From Dyadobacter bucti (GTDB taxonomy: Bacteria > Bacteroidota > Bacteroidia > Cytophagales > Spirosomataceae): 64,000 bases of DNA. The position numbers and the translations under genes were made by a program. Each line of letters begins with the position of its first letter. The stretch's first letter is position 1. The DNA lies in assembly GCF_005869225.1 (NCBI RefSeq), contig NZ_SWFP01000001.1, positions 496,001 to 560,000 of the forward strand. The letters run 5' to 3'. Below are positions 10,834 to 20,184 of the stretch, in pieces. The notes under the pieces are model-generated. The model was not told the origin of the DNA. It saw nothing but the letters and a program-made list of their open reading frames with translations, and ran no database searches.

Positions 10834-11109
10834 TTAAGAGAGGATTGAATAAATATGTGGGGAACTGTTTCGGAAGGTGCCTGCATGGGAGACCAATGCG
10901 AACTGCGGCAGAACAGTTTTTCGGATCGACGGCATACCAGCGAGCGCAGGTAAAACGCCAAAACCCTGAGGATCATACTGCTCCGTCAGGGCGTCAAACA
11001 AGCCTGAAAGCTTGCTGAAAAGTATAGTAGAGCATCCAGTGGCAGTCAAAGCCAGAAGTCCACTAAGAAATAAGGTGATAGGATTGTGTTTAGTGTAGAT
11101 TTTAATCAT
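10834..11109 (-). CDS. Possible small lipoprotein, unknown function
   Basis: An open frame of 91 codons lies upstream of the giant gene on the same strand. Its start resembles a lipoprotein signal: charged first residues, a hydrophobic stretch, then LLALTATGC with Cys26 as the candidate lipidated residue. The rest (for example LTEQYDPQGFGVLPALAG) matches no family I recognise. There is no convincing ribosome binding site, which is common in this phylum. It may be a chance frame inside the leader of the giant gene. Shorter frames on both strands overlap it, so support is weak. Confidence 0.3.
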   Translation of the reverse strand: MIKIYTKHNPITLFLSGLLALTATGCSTILFSKLSGLFDALTEQYDPQGFGVLPALAGMPSIRKTVLPQFALVSHAGTFRNSSPHIYSILS

Positions 11110-12196
11110 TGCTTTTCATTAAGATAATTGACGAACGTTGGTATGTATTGCGTTTGGGATTGTGTTCTGACTCGCTACGCTGTAAAATCACCACATCTGA
11201 AATGTGATAAAAAGCATTAAAATCCGTTTTACCGAAGTTTGTCAAAAACGTAAGGCATTAATTTGCAACAACTTAGACCATTAACTGATTTACAGAGAGT
11301 TTTGTTTTAAAAGAATCCAGGAGCATTCTTTAAGATAACATTTTTAACTTGATAACGAACAGATGGAGAGGTAGCAGTAGACTCACTCAGTACCGATTTC
11401 TTAATAAAAATTGATCGATCAAGGGTTACTTAACAACAAACATCTGCAAATACTGTCGCTCCTGAAAGGGTTTGGCAACAAAACGGACAAATTAAGCTTT
11501 AAAGCCTCCAAAAAATCACAAAACTGCAAAACTGCTTTTAACAATACGACGACCCCTCCATCTTGGGAGGTTTCAAAAAATTGCCAGGTAGCAGAATTGA
11601 TTAGAATCATGGTCAAAATACAGGTAAGTAATTGTAAGAGAATAACTTCATCATGTAACTTTTGTTTGCATATTCCCCGCCCCTTTTCCTGTTACAACCG
11701 TAAAGTTATATAATGAAAACCAAGTAATTACCGCTTGTCATCAAACTATATATCGGATATGTCATAATTATACGAATAAATTTGAGGCACTAAATTTATT
11801 ACATCTAGCATAAATTCGATTTTACCTTGTCGTAACTATCATCTATATACGTAAAAATGATAGATCAGTTTGTGGTGCAATTTCATCAGGTTTTTTTGAC
11901 GGGATCGGCGGAAATTTATTAACCGGTCAAGGCTGTTTAAGTATTTTTATGAAGGTAACTCATGCATGTAGGTAGCGCGACAACTATTCTGACCATTAAG
12001 TTGTCGCAAAATCAATATTACGCTAACGAATTATTTGATCATTTTTTGCAGATCTATTTATAGAGTTGTAACAAAAATGCGGTTGAAAGTTAATCACCGG
12101 TCACAATCTGATCCTGCTTTCCAGTAGAATATGCCTTTGTCGAAAAAGAGCAGCGGTCGAAAAAAAATTTTCACTAAAACTATTTCTAAAACCAGA
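11110..12196. other. AT-rich intergenic stretch without a convincing gene
   Basis: About 1.1 kb separates the giant gene and its possible small neighbour from the SusCD operon. Frames here are short and low in complexity. The only structures I see are a 5-bp stem with a 6-base loop (CCTCC/GGAGG, 11555-11570) and an isolated ATGTAGGTAGC motif near 11966 that matches the core of intergenic elements elsewhere in the window. It probably holds the promoter of the giant gene. I found no clear TAnnTTTG box in the expected orientation. Confidence 0.5.
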
Positions 12197-12235
12197 AAAC
12201 CGGCAATCCCGGGAATAATCCGTGGTTGCCGGTTT
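12197..12235. terminator. Stem-loop after the first SusCD operon
   Basis: A perfect 10-bp inverted repeat, AAACCGGCAA and TTGCCGGTTT, with a 19-base loop lies 53 bp past the SusD stop. T-rich sequence follows on the minus strand and, to a lesser degree, on the plus strand. It probably terminates the minus-strand operon and insulates the long spacer before the giant gene. Confidence 0.65.
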
Positions 12236-12287
12236 CGTTATTTTCTGTCAGATTTAAAGCAGAGTAACTTTGACAGCCCCGCTTATA

Positions 12288-13787
12288 CTACTTCTTATCC
12301 CACCAAACTTTGGATATGTAAGAATCACCATTCGACAGTCTGCCGACCGCCTCTCTGTAATTATCCTCGTTCAGCAAGGCCTCTCTTGAAGAATAAATAG
12401 TACGACGTGGAATGGTTCCATTCGTAGAACCCGCAAAAGGACCAGCTTTGAGCACGGGGTAGCCCATTCTTCTCCATTCGATAAAGGCTTCATAAGAACG
12501 CCCGAAAAGTTGTATCCACTTCTGGGTGCCTATCTTTTCCAGCTTTTGAGCTTTGGTAAGGCCGGTGAAAGAAAGTTCTTTTTCAAAACCAGCCGGAATT
12601 ACGGTAATATTATAGGGAGCCTGGGCCAGCGCAGCTTTTACGCCGTCCTGATAAAATTTCTCAGCGTCTGCTTCCGTGGCCCCCCACCCTTCCAGGGCAG
12701 CTTCCGCTTTATAAAACGACACATCCGCGAACGACATGGCAATACACGGAATAGCCGGACTGTAATCCCGGTTGAAAAAAGTAAGGGTTGAAGCTGTGCT
12801 GTAATCATCCTTGATGATCGTTTTCAGGATTTCATCGGTGAGTGCGACGCCGATACCCTTGTAGGCCGGAGCGCCCGCTTTGACCGAATTGACGCTCGGC
12901 TGGGCAATTCTCGGCAGGCGCGGATCTGCGCTTCCTACGAGCTTGGTAACAAATGCATCAGCAAGGTATTTCAAATCCGGGCTGCCGGCAAGAAAGTGGT
13001 TCAAAACCGGGTGCACGTTGGCATTGGTGGCATTGTTGTAGGTAGGAACGGTCGCATCGTCACTGTTCGCCGCCAAAAGGGGCTGCCCCATGGCCTCGGT
13101 TACTGTCTTCTGTGCCAGGGCCGGATCCGCATACCTGATACGCATTCCCAGTCTCAATTTCAGGGAGTTGGCATATTTTTTCCACTTGGCCACATCACCT
13201 TTGTAATAGAAATCTGCATTTCCATAGCTCACATCACCAGCCGTAAGCTGGGCAGTGGCAGCATCCAGGTCGGTGATCAGCGATTTGTAAACAGACTCCT
13301 GGGTATCGAAAACCGGTTTCGTATTGACATCTGCGGAACCCAGGGCAGTCTGGGAATAAGGGACGTCCCCAAACAAATCCGTAAGCCTCTGCCAGACAGA
13401 TATCTCTACGATCCGCGCAATAGCCAGCTTGGTGCGTCCGGCCGGGTCACTTTCCTGGCCTTTCAGGATTTCTGTCCGGATCTGGCTGATGTTCCTGATC
13501 AGGGTGTAATGAGATTCCCAGGCACTATTGTCACTTTGCTCGATGTAGCGGGAACTGGATATCAGTACCCCTCCGGCCCAGTGCTGTATCCAGGAGCCGT
13601 ACTGGTTGTTGGGATATTCATAGCCTTCCGAAAAAGCTGCGTCCTTCTGAACTTTGGAAAGGATCAGGCCCGGATCGATGGTGGTCACGGAAGTAGGCGG
13701 CGTATTGATCTTCTCAAAATCATCGGTGCAGGCCTGAGAAAAGCATACAATGCCGGTCATAAGGATATATTTCAGTGTATTTTTCAT
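12288..13787 (-). CDS. SusD/RagB-family glycan-binding lipoprotein (SusD-like_2 type)
   Basis: 499 residues. The N-terminus has a lipoprotein signal with the lipid-modified Cys in CFSQACTDDFEKIN. The body, with motifs such as RIVEISVWQRLTDLFGDVPYSQ and KWIQLFGRSYEAFIEWRRMGYP, fits the SusD-like_2 branch of helical TPR-type outer-membrane lipoproteins that cap a SusC channel and help select its ligand. It follows its SusC partner by 29 bp on the same strand and ends the operon before a stem-loop. No enzyme gene is attached, so the imported substrate cannot be inferred from context. Confidence 0.93.
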   Translation of the reverse strand: MKNTLKYILMTGIVCFSQACTDDFEKINTPPTSVTTIDPGLILSKVQKDAAFSEGYEYPNNQYGSWIQHWAGGVLISSSRYIEQSDNSAWESHYTLIRNISQIRTEILKGQESDPAGRTKLAIARIVEISVWQRLTDLFGDVPYSQTALGSADVNTKPVFDTQESVYKSLITDLDAATAQLTAGDVSYGNADFYYKGDVAKWKKYANSLKLRLGMRIRYADPALAQKTVTEAMGQPLLAANSDDATVPTYNNATNANVHPVLNHFLAGSPDLKYLADAFVTKLVGSADPRLPRIAQPSVNSVKAGAPAYKGIGVALTDEILKTIIKDDYSTASTLTFFNRDYSPAIPCIAMSFADVSFYKAEAALEGWGATEADAEKFYQDGVKAALAQAPYNITVIPAGFEKELSFTGLTKAQKLEKIGTQKWIQLFGRSYEAFIEWRRMGYPVLKAGPFAGSTNGTIPRRTIYSSREALLNEDNYREAVGRLSNGDSYISKVWWDKK

Positions 13788-13816
13788 CTTACGAAATGAT
13801 TTTCAGGTTGATATAA

Positions 13817-16800
13817 CTACAATTCTACATTCAGGCTCACCCCGAAATAACGCAGCAGCGGCAGCGCAGTGGATTCCAGCCCAAGCGAAGAATTGTTTAC
13901 ATTAAATGATGAAGCTTCCGGCGCAAATCCTTCCGTTTTACGCTGAAGATAAAACAGGTTACGGCCATAAATACCAGCCCGGATGCTTTTAAAAGGCGTC
14001 CGGCTGATCAATGCCGCAGGCAGCTGGTAGTTGAGCGTGAGCTCTCTGAAAATGACGTAGCTTGCATCATTGAGCATTTCTTCCGGAATCACATTATCCT
14101 TGTCAGGTGCTACCACATTCCAGTAATCCTGCGCCCGTACCTGCTTGGTGTTGGGCTGGCCTGTCCCTGTCCAGGTTCCGTTTTCGCCCTGAGCGGCAAC
14201 GACCCCTTCTGCTACATAGGTGCCGTCACGTCCTGGCAATGTCTTCTTGATTGTGCCGTAAACCAGTTCTTCCCGCATACTTTGCGAATAGATTTTGCCT
14301 CCCTGACTGATGTCGAGCAAGCCCGAAAGCGCTATTCCCTTGTAACGGAAACTGTTGTTGAAGCCGCCGATCCAGTTGGGAAGCGCGTTGCCCAATTCAT
14401 ACAGGAACTTTGAATTCGATTTCAGGGGAAGTCCGCTCACCGGGTCGATCAGCCGGTTTCCGTTTGCGTCTCTCAGCCATTGAAAGCCGTTTCCAATGAT
14501 CGTTCCGAAAGCTTTACCAGGCTCGGCCACCACATTCACACCGCGGTCAGCTCCCAGCACATAGGTATCGACACCGTCCGCGAGGGCGACAACCTGGTTC
14601 CGGTTACGCGAGAAATTGAAAGTTGCATCCCAGGTAAAGCCAGAGGCTGTTTTAACCGGTGTTCCGTTCAATGTAAGTTCGACCCCGCGGTTTCTGATCT
14701 CTCCTGCATTGATCCTTCGTGACGCAAAAGTGCTTGAAGGAGGTAGCGGAACGTCCAGGATCTGGTTTTTTGTAGATGCATTATAATAGGCAAAAGCAAG
14801 TCCCGCACGGTTCTTGAAAAACCGCGCTTCCACACCCACCTCTATGGAAGTGGTCAGCTCGTTTTTCAGGTTAGGGTCTGGAATTGTGGACGCAAAAGAA
14901 GCGAGCGGCACCCCTCCGTGGGCATTCTGGTCAAGGGAATAAGTTCCTGTAAGCTGATAGGGAGAACCTGAGCTACCCGCCTGGGCCACGGAACCTCTCA
15001 ATTTCAGGAAACTCAATGCATCGCTCCGGATATTGAAAGCGTCGGTAATCACAAAACTCGCGCTGACGGCCGGATAGAAAAAGGAGTTGTTCTGTGGTGA
15101 AAGCGTGGAAGACCAGTCATTTCTTGCCGAAAAATCCAGGAACAAAAACTCCTTATACCCTACCTGGCCAGACAGATAAACCGAGTTGATCGAGGATTCC
15201 GTAAGTCCGAAAACATACGAATTGATCAGCGTATTGTTGATCGCATAAAGGTTAGGCACAATGAATTCGTTTCCGGTATTACCAGTTGTGCGGGAATAAA
15301 ACTTCTGGTGATTCGCTCCCAAATTCAGTCCAAGCGACAGGTTTTTGGACAATTGCGGTGTCAGCGAGAGCAATACGTCACTGTTATCCTCCCGGACACG
15401 GGTTACCTGCTCCGAAATATCCCCGTTGCGGTTGGCACTTTGATAGGTTCCTTTTTCCCTGTAACGCAGGCGCTGATCGGTGTAAAAGTCCGTTCCGGTT
15501 TTAGCAGTCAGCCGGATCCAGTCATTAAACTGATAACTCAGCCTGATCAATCCAAGCAGCCGCTGGCGGTCATCAAAGTTTTTGGTATGGTCCACAGTCC
15601 AGTATGGGTTCGCTGTGGAAGAATTGGTAGCATAGGTTTTTTCCATCCCAACAAAAGGAACGGTTCCGTATCCAAGCTGCTTGCTGATGTCCTCGGCGGT
15701 CCAGGCCGAATTGGCAAGTACACTCATAGGGATACTCCTGGGCTGGCTGATAAAAAGGTAAGCCGGGTTATCGCTGGCATCGGAAACTGTCGGCCGGTTG
15801 GCCCCTTTCTGGCCTATATAATTGGCTTTTACGTCGAGTTCCAGCTTGGAAGTAAGTTTCGCAACCGTCCTGAGGTTTACATTATTACGTTTCAGGGTGT
15901 TGGTCGGTGTATATCCGTCAATGTTGGTGTTGCCGTAAGAGAGCCTGTAATTGATGTTGTCGTTCCCGCCTTCCAGGCTGAGATTGTTCACCAGTTGCGT
16001 TTCCCTTTTAAAGAACTTCTGAAAAGTATTCGGCTGCGGCGAGAAACTGAGCACATTCCCCCACTGATCCTCATATTGCTGTCCTTCCATTCTGGGACCC
16101 CAGCTTGATCGTGTAAAACGGTCGCGGCCGCCGCTGGTTTTGGGCATTCCCTGTATGTTTCCGGCCTGAGCAGCGGCCCAGGTATAGATTTTTCCGTCAT
16201 TTCCGCGAAAATGTGTGAAGTTACCGTCCAGCCCCTGTCCGTATTCATCCTGAAAATCAGGCAGTACCAACGCATCGCCGGTTGAATAATCAACGCCGTA
16301 TTTGATCCCGATACCTTTGCGGGATTTCCCGGACTTGGTTGTGATCAGCACAACGCCGTTACTTCCCCTTTGTCCGTATAATGCTGCTGCATTGGGTCCT
16401 TTCAGCACAGAAATGGATTCCACATCTTCGGGATTGATGTTCGAGATACCGTCGCCGTAGTCGATACCACCGGAGCTTCCCGGAGAATTCGGATTACTGT
16501 TGTCCATCGGGATACCATCTATCACGTACAGAGGCTGGCTGTTCCCCACCAATGAATTGGTCCCCCTGATCACCACCCTCGAAGAGCCCCCTGCTCCGTT
16601 GGCTGACCTTGTCACCTGCACACCGGCCATTTTCCCCGCCAGTGTCGTGGCCAGGTTTGCTTCTTTCGCAGTCGAAATAGCTTCACCTCCGATTTCCTGC
16701 ACAGAATAGCCCAATGCCCTTTTATCTCGTTTAATACCCAGAGCCGTAACCACCACTTCTGACAAATTCTGAGTGTCCTCCGCCAAAGTAATGTTGATTT

Positions 16801-17470
16801 CAGACTGGTTACCCACTACCACTTCCTGCCGCACATAGCCTACAAAAGAGAACACCAGCGTGGCAGCCGCGTCGTCGGCCACGATCTCGTAATTACCGGA
16901 AACGTCCGTTGCTGTACCCCGCGTGGTTCCTTTTACCAATACACTCACCCCGATCAGCGCCTCCCCCTTTGCGTCTTTCACGGTTCCTTTTACGGTAGTT
17001 TCGACAGGCAAATTGTGACCGGCCGCATTTGCGTGCAGTACCTGTGCTGGCATAGCCGTTTCACCACGCATATCCTGATTGTCAGACATATCCCGCGTTA
17101 CAGCCGGATTTTCCTTTTTCTTGCGACCCTTTGCCGCCAGTACCACATAAGTATTTTCCTTTATTTTCTTGTAGGTAAGCCCGGTAGAGGCGAGCAGCGC
17201 ATTCAGGTTCTGTTCCAATGTCTTGTCTGAGCTGATCTGCTGCGGAGATACTTTAAGGTCTTCCAGTAACTCTTCGGCAAACAGAATATCGGCGCCGTAG
17301 TTTTCCTTAAGTTTTAAAAGAGCATCTCTTAATTTCAGCGGCTGCACAGACTTGTTTTCGGTCTGTTTTCTTGCAACAGATGCAAAGAGCTGAGCAAAAA
17401 CCATCGAAGGGAACAAGCTGACCATTACATAAAGGCAAACCGTTTTTGCCGGAGGTAATTGTAGGTTCAT
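13817..17470 (-). CDS. SusC/RagA-family TonB-dependent transporter with STN signalling domain
   Basis: 1217 residues. A signal peptide precedes an STN domain at about 42-110 (LKLRDALLKLKENYGADILF, ending YKKIKENTYVVL). A carboxypeptidase-regulatory-like domain follows at about 157-235 (VKGTVKDAKGEALIGVSVLV), then the plug (VVVTALGIKRDKRALGY; IRGTNSLVGNSQPLYVIDGI) and the beta-barrel to the end. This is the channel subunit of a SusCD pair, importing oligosaccharides with TonB energy. The STN domain normally touches the FecR-type anti-sigma factor at the inner membrane, and such a gene lies just upstream with an ECF sigma factor, so ligand-dependent self-activation is likely. Confidence 0.95.
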   Translation of the reverse strand: MNLQLPPAKTVCLYVMVSLFPSMVFAQLFASVARKQTENKSVQPLKLRDALLKLKENYGADILFAEELLEDLKVSPQQISSDKTLEQNLNALLASTGLTYKKIKENTYVVLAAKGRKKKENPAVTRDMSDNQDMRGETAMPAQVLHANAAGHNLPVETTVKGTVKDAKGEALIGVSVLVKGTTRGTATDVSGNYEIVADDAAATLVFSFVGYVRQEVVVGNQSEINITLAEDTQNLSEVVVTALGIKRDKRALGYSVQEIGGEAISTAKEANLATTLAGKMAGVQVTRSANGAGGSSRVVIRGTNSLVGNSQPLYVIDGIPMDNSNPNSPGSSGGIDYGDGISNINPEDVESISVLKGPNAAALYGQRGSNGVVLITTKSGKSRKGIGIKYGVDYSTGDALVLPDFQDEYGQGLDGNFTHFRGNDGKIYTWAAAQAGNIQGMPKTSGGRDRFTRSSWGPRMEGQQYEDQWGNVLSFSPQPNTFQKFFKRETQLVNNLSLEGGNDNINYRLSYGNTNIDGYTPTNTLKRNNVNLRTVAKLTSKLELDVKANYIGQKGANRPTVSDASDNPAYLFISQPRSIPMSVLANSAWTAEDISKQLGYGTVPFVGMEKTYATNSSTANPYWTVDHTKNFDDRQRLLGLIRLSYQFNDWIRLTAKTGTDFYTDQRLRYREKGTYQSANRNGDISEQVTRVREDNSDVLLSLTPQLSKNLSLGLNLGANHQKFYSRTTGNTGNEFIVPNLYAINNTLINSYVFGLTESSINSVYLSGQVGYKEFLFLDFSARNDWSSTLSPQNNSFFYPAVSASFVITDAFNIRSDALSFLKLRGSVAQAGSSGSPYQLTGTYSLDQNAHGGVPLASFASTIPDPNLKNELTTSIEVGVEARFFKNRAGLAFAYYNASTKNQILDVPLPPSSTFASRRINAGEIRNRGVELTLNGTPVKTASGFTWDATFNFSRNRNQVVALADGVDTYVLGADRGVNVVAEPGKAFGTIIGNGFQWLRDANGNRLIDPVSGLPLKSNSKFLYELGNALPNWIGGFNNSFRYKGIALSGLLDISQGGKIYSQSMREELVYGTIKKTLPGRDGTYVAEGVVAAQGENGTWTGTGQPNTKQVRAQDYWNVVAPDKDNVIPEEMLNDASYVIFRELTLNYQLPAALISRTPFKSIRAGIYGRNLFYLQRKTEGFAPEASSFNVNNSSLGLESTALPLLRYFGVSLNVEL

Positions 17471-17513
17471 GATTAAGATAATTTAAGATAAATCAGTAGT
17501 TATATATATGTAC

Positions 17514-18521
17514 TTATGGATTGGGGGTCAGATATACTTTATCCTGCCGGATCTGCACGGTCATATCCAGCATTTCGGCAAACACTGTCAGGAGCTCGTC
17601 GGCTTCCCGGGCTTTGAAAGTGCCTGTTACTTCTTTCGCGGAAAGTACCGGGTCTTCTACCACGATTTCCACACCAAAAACTTCGTTGAGCTGCTCTGCC
17701 GCATCAATAAGGGCAGTCTGATCGAACCGGAACAGATGCTGTTTCCAAGCTGCCGGATCGGAGAGTTCGACTTTCGACAGCGGCTTGATCTCGATCATCC
17801 CCTCGGCATTGATAGATGCCTTTTCACCCGGTTTCATGTCGAGGGGCTTACGGATGTGCTGGGAAGAAATCTGCACCTTTCCTTTGTTAAGGACCACCCG
17901 GGTGTCCTTTTTCCGGGTATACACAAAAAACTCGGTGCCGAGCACGGTAACCTTTCCATTGTCGGTCGTATTGACGATAAACGACTGGTGATCAACCTTA
18001 TGCCTCACTACAAATGCAGCTTCTCCATCCAGAAACACTTCCCGGCCGAAGATCCCGAAGGCCCAGCGCAGCAATTTCAGTTCGGAATTGGGGTTCAAAA
18101 CAACCGTACTACTGTCTGTGAGCAGCAGTGTCCGGGTTTGACTGTAGCCCGTCCGGTAGCGCTGATACAGCAGCCCGTCCCGGAAGACATAACCACCTAA
18201 ACCTGCGGATATCAGGAATACCGCAGCCCATCTCCAGCCGTTCATGAATCGCTTCCGATAGCCGGTTGATACACCGGTGCCGGGTTCATACAACGGTTCA
18301 GGCTGATCGCCGGAATCGATCCGGCGCTTCATATTTTCGAAAGCGCCGCCGACGTCCGGCAAAAACTGCGGACGGCTCATTTCCCATTCCTGGATCCATT
18401 CAAAATAGGTTTCGGCATTGTCCGGGTCTTCCAGCCATTCTTCGATCAGTTTTTTTTGCAAGACCGTAGCATTGCCCGCGAAATAGATAAAGACAATCTC
18501 TTTTGCCAATTGAGGTTTCAT
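17514..18521 (-). CDS. FecR-family anti-sigma factor
   Basis: 335 residues. An N-terminal cytoplasmic part binds the sigma factor, one membrane segment lies near residues 92-111 (WRWAAVFLISAGLGGYVF), and the periplasmic FecR domain carries the features DSSTVVLNPNSELKLL, VNTTDNGKVTVLGTEFFVYT and KPLDMKPGEKASI. The C-terminal DUF4974-like segment resembles an STN partner. It lies between the ECF sigma gene (68 bp upstream) and the STN-containing SusC (43 bp downstream), the usual cis order for trans-envelope signalling in PUL regulation. Confidence 0.92.
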   Translation of the reverse strand: MKPQLAKEIVFIYFAGNATVLQKKLIEEWLEDPDNAETYFEWIQEWEMSRPQFLPDVGGAFENMKRRIDSGDQPEPLYEPGTGVSTGYRKRFMNGWRWAAVFLISAGLGGYVFRDGLLYQRYRTGYSQTRTLLLTDSSTVVLNPNSELKLLRWAFGIFGREVFLDGEAAFVVRHKVDHQSFIVNTTDNGKVTVLGTEFFVYTRKKDTRVVLNKGKVQISSQHIRKPLDMKPGEKASINAEGMIEIKPLSKVELSDPAAWKQHLFRFDQTALIDAAEQLNEVFGVEIVVEDPVLSAKEVTGTFKAREADELLTVFAEMLDMTVQIRQDKVYLTPNP

Positions 18522-18589
18522 GCTTTCTGTAAAATGCTGCTTTAAAAGGAAGACCAGTTCCTTTGCGGCAACCCTACCCCGGCATACTA

Positions 18590-19234
18590 TTATTTAAGAA
18601 GAAAGAGGATATTCTTGAGAGATTTCCGAAGGATACCGAGTGCTTTGCTGATGTGCGCCTCCACGGCTTTGCCGGATATTCCGAGTTTTTCGGCGATTTC
18701 CAGATAGGATTTCCCTTCATAGCGGCTCATAATGAACACGCGCTGGCACTGGGGCGGCAGCAGACTGATCGTTTTTTCGATCTGAAGATACAATTCGTCA
18801 AATTCCATGATATGATCGGGAAGCAGGAGGTTAGATTTCAGATCATCCTGCAATTCCTCATTATGGATTTTTTCAAATTCCCACTTGATGTAGGTAAAAC
18901 ATTTATTCCGGACAGAAGTAAAAAGGTAAGCCCTGAAAGAGGAAGTGATCTGTTCGTGAAGGCTCTTTTTCCAGAAATTGTAGAATATCTCTGCGACCAG
19001 GTCCTCGGCTACTTCTTTGTTGTACACAAAACGGACTGCATGGCTGCATAATGCCGTATAATAGGTCCGGAAAAGCAGTTCGTAGCCTTTGGCCGGATCT
19101 TCTTCAAATGTCTTGCGGATAAAAAATTCCCTGTCCTGCTCACGGGTGTTATGTTCAAGCGGGACAATTTTACCGGCAGATTCTTTCTGCTCAGCATATT
19201 CATTTTGAGAATCATCAAACAGTTCCAGGTTCAC
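18590..19234 (-). CDS. ECF RNA polymerase sigma factor
   Basis: 214 residues. Region 2 is recognisable (YYTALCSHAVRFVYNKEVAE, VAEIFYNFWKKS, FRAYLFTSVRNKCFTYIKWE), as is region 4 with its helix-turn-helix (LPPQCQRVFIMSRYEGKSYL, AEKLGISGKAVEAHISKALG). It should direct transcription of the SusC and SusD genes downstream when its FecR partner releases it. The start at 19234 leaves an N-terminal extension of about 40 residues, so a later start is possible. The spacer to the end of the upstream regulator gene is only 65 bp. Confidence 0.92.
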   Translation of the reverse strand: MNLELFDDSQNEYAEQKESAGKIVPLEHNTREQDREFFIRKTFEEDPAKGYELLFRTYYTALCSHAVRFVYNKEVAEDLVAEIFYNFWKKSLHEQITSSFRAYLFTSVRNKCFTYIKWEFEKIHNEELQDDLKSNLLLPDHIMEFDELYLQIEKTISLLPPQCQRVFIMSRYEGKSYLEIAEKLGISGKAVEAHISKALGILRKSLKNILFLLK

Positions 19235-19299
19235 GAGCCAGAATTTAATTGTCCGTATATAAATTAGGACAAAATATCCATTCTGTACCCTACCTCACC

Positions 19300-20007
19300 T
19301 CAAGATTTTTCAAATAATCTCGCAAAATGGTTCTCAAGATGGCTGCGCATCGCGTTCCGTAACATCTCGGCATTGCCCGTTTCGATGATATCGACGATAC
19401 CCTGATGGGAAACGAACATTCGGTCAGCATGCATTTTTCTTAACAAACCGCTTTTATGAACGTAATCAAAAACCGGCAATAGCAGCCGCTGGAATTTTTT
19501 CATGGTCTGGTTCCGGGTAATGTCGTAGAGCTTACCGTGAAAAGCGATTTCATGTTCTATCTGAAAAAGCATCTTATCAGAAGCAGCAGGCTCATTTTTA
19601 ACCAAAACCTTCAACGCACGGATATCCTCATGGGTGACGCGCTCCATAATAAAATCAGCCATTCCGATTTCCAGCGACAAACGCATCTCGAAAATCTCCT
19701 TCAGGGTCCCGTCATTGAGGATTTTCGGGTTCATGCTTTTTTCGAGGATCGATACCAGGTCCGGGCTTGTAATCACCGCCCCCCTATGCTTTTTGGATTC
19801 GATCAGGCCCATCAGCCGCAGCCGGAGCATCGCTTCCCGCACGACCGTTCTGCTCACCCCGAGCGACTCGGCCAGTTCCAGTTCTTTCGGAATGGAGTCC
19901 CCTACTTTAAAGTTTTTTTCGATGAACAGTTCGATCAGGTTGCTCTCTACCTTGTCGACCAGCGAACTGGTATCTATTGTTTTTATACTCTGGAAAATAT
20001 CGTCCAT
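19300..20007 (-). CDS. FadR-subfamily GntR transcriptional regulator of the sialic-acid locus
   Basis: 235 residues. The N-terminal winged helix (KELELAESLGVSRTVVREAM at about 41-60, then LRLRLMGLIESKKHRGAVI) is typical of GntR proteins. The all-helical C-terminal domain with FEMRLSLEIGMADFIMERV, IEHEIAFHGKLYDITRNQ and SHQGIVDIIETGNAEML is an FCD ligand-binding domain, whose conserved His and Asp positions usually bind a metal and an acidic ligand. The gene diverges from the SusC/SusD/nanA operon, and two dyads with the family's GT-N3-AC core lie between them. It is most likely a repressor relieved by sialic acid or ManNAc (-6-P); the actual ligand is inferred, not shown. Confidence 0.9.
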   Translation of the reverse strand: MDDIFQSIKTIDTSSLVDKVESNLIELFIEKNFKVGDSIPKELELAESLGVSRTVVREAMLRLRLMGLIESKKHRGAVITSPDLVSILEKSMNPKILNDGTLKEIFEMRLSLEIGMADFIMERVTHEDIRALKVLVKNEPAASDKMLFQIEHEIAFHGKLYDITRNQTMKKFQRLLLPVFDYVHKSGLLRKMHADRMFVSHQGIVDIIETGNAEMLRNAMRSHLENHFARLFEKS

Positions 20008-20021
20008 GCAGTTTTAAGCCG

Positions 20022-20040
20022 TATTATGTCTGACAAAATT
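20022..20040. promoter_or_regulatory. Candidate regulator operator, imperfect copy
   Basis: TATTATGTCTGACAAAATT agrees with the perfect palindrome at 20145-20163 at 15 of 19 positions and keeps the GT-N3-AC core seen in FadR-type operators. It lies 15 bp upstream of the regulator's start codon, a position suited to autoregulation. Binding by this regulator is inferred. Confidence 0.55.
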
Positions 20041-20103
20041 GCTTTTTTTCCTCTTATTATCAAGCTCTTTTTCTCTAAAAAAACCCTCGGGCCAAAATAA
20101 ATT

Positions 20104-20120
20104 TTGCAAGATGCTTGCAA
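20104..20120. promoter_or_regulatory. Perfect 7-3-7 dyad in the divergent promoter region
   Basis: TTGCAAGATGCTTGCAA is an exact inverted repeat (TTGCAAG, spacer ATG, CTTGCAA). It lies between the two candidate regulator sites, and its sequence is unrelated to theirs, so it may serve a second regulator such as a catabolite or nutritional activator. A near-consensus Bacteroidota -7 box (TAAATTTTG, one base longer than TAnnTTTG) overlaps its left edge. Confidence 0.45.
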
Positions 20121-20144
20121 TCAACATTCTAATTTTTCTACCTT

Positions 20145-20163
20145 TATTATGTCATACATAATA
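20145..20163. promoter_or_regulatory. Perfect 8-3-8 palindrome, candidate operator for the FadR-type regulator
   Basis: TATTATGTCATACATAATA is an exact inverted repeat with a 3-base spacer and a GT-N3-AC core, as expected for FadR-subfamily GntR proteins. It ends 21 bp before the preferred SusC start at 20185, where a bound repressor would block transcription or early elongation. A second, weaker copy lies near the regulator's own start. Confidence 0.7.
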
Positions 20164-20184
20164 CAATTTAAACCATACCTTTTT

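Noticed and set aside
15308..16108. Plus-strand frame of 266 codons
   Set aside because: It is antisense to the STN-type SusC gene, whose plug and barrel motifs are clear; no homology is recognisable.
20104..20184. TTG start adding 27 codons to SusC of the sialic-acid operon
   Set aside because: The extension runs through two dyad sites and precedes a good signal peptide at the ATG at 20185.
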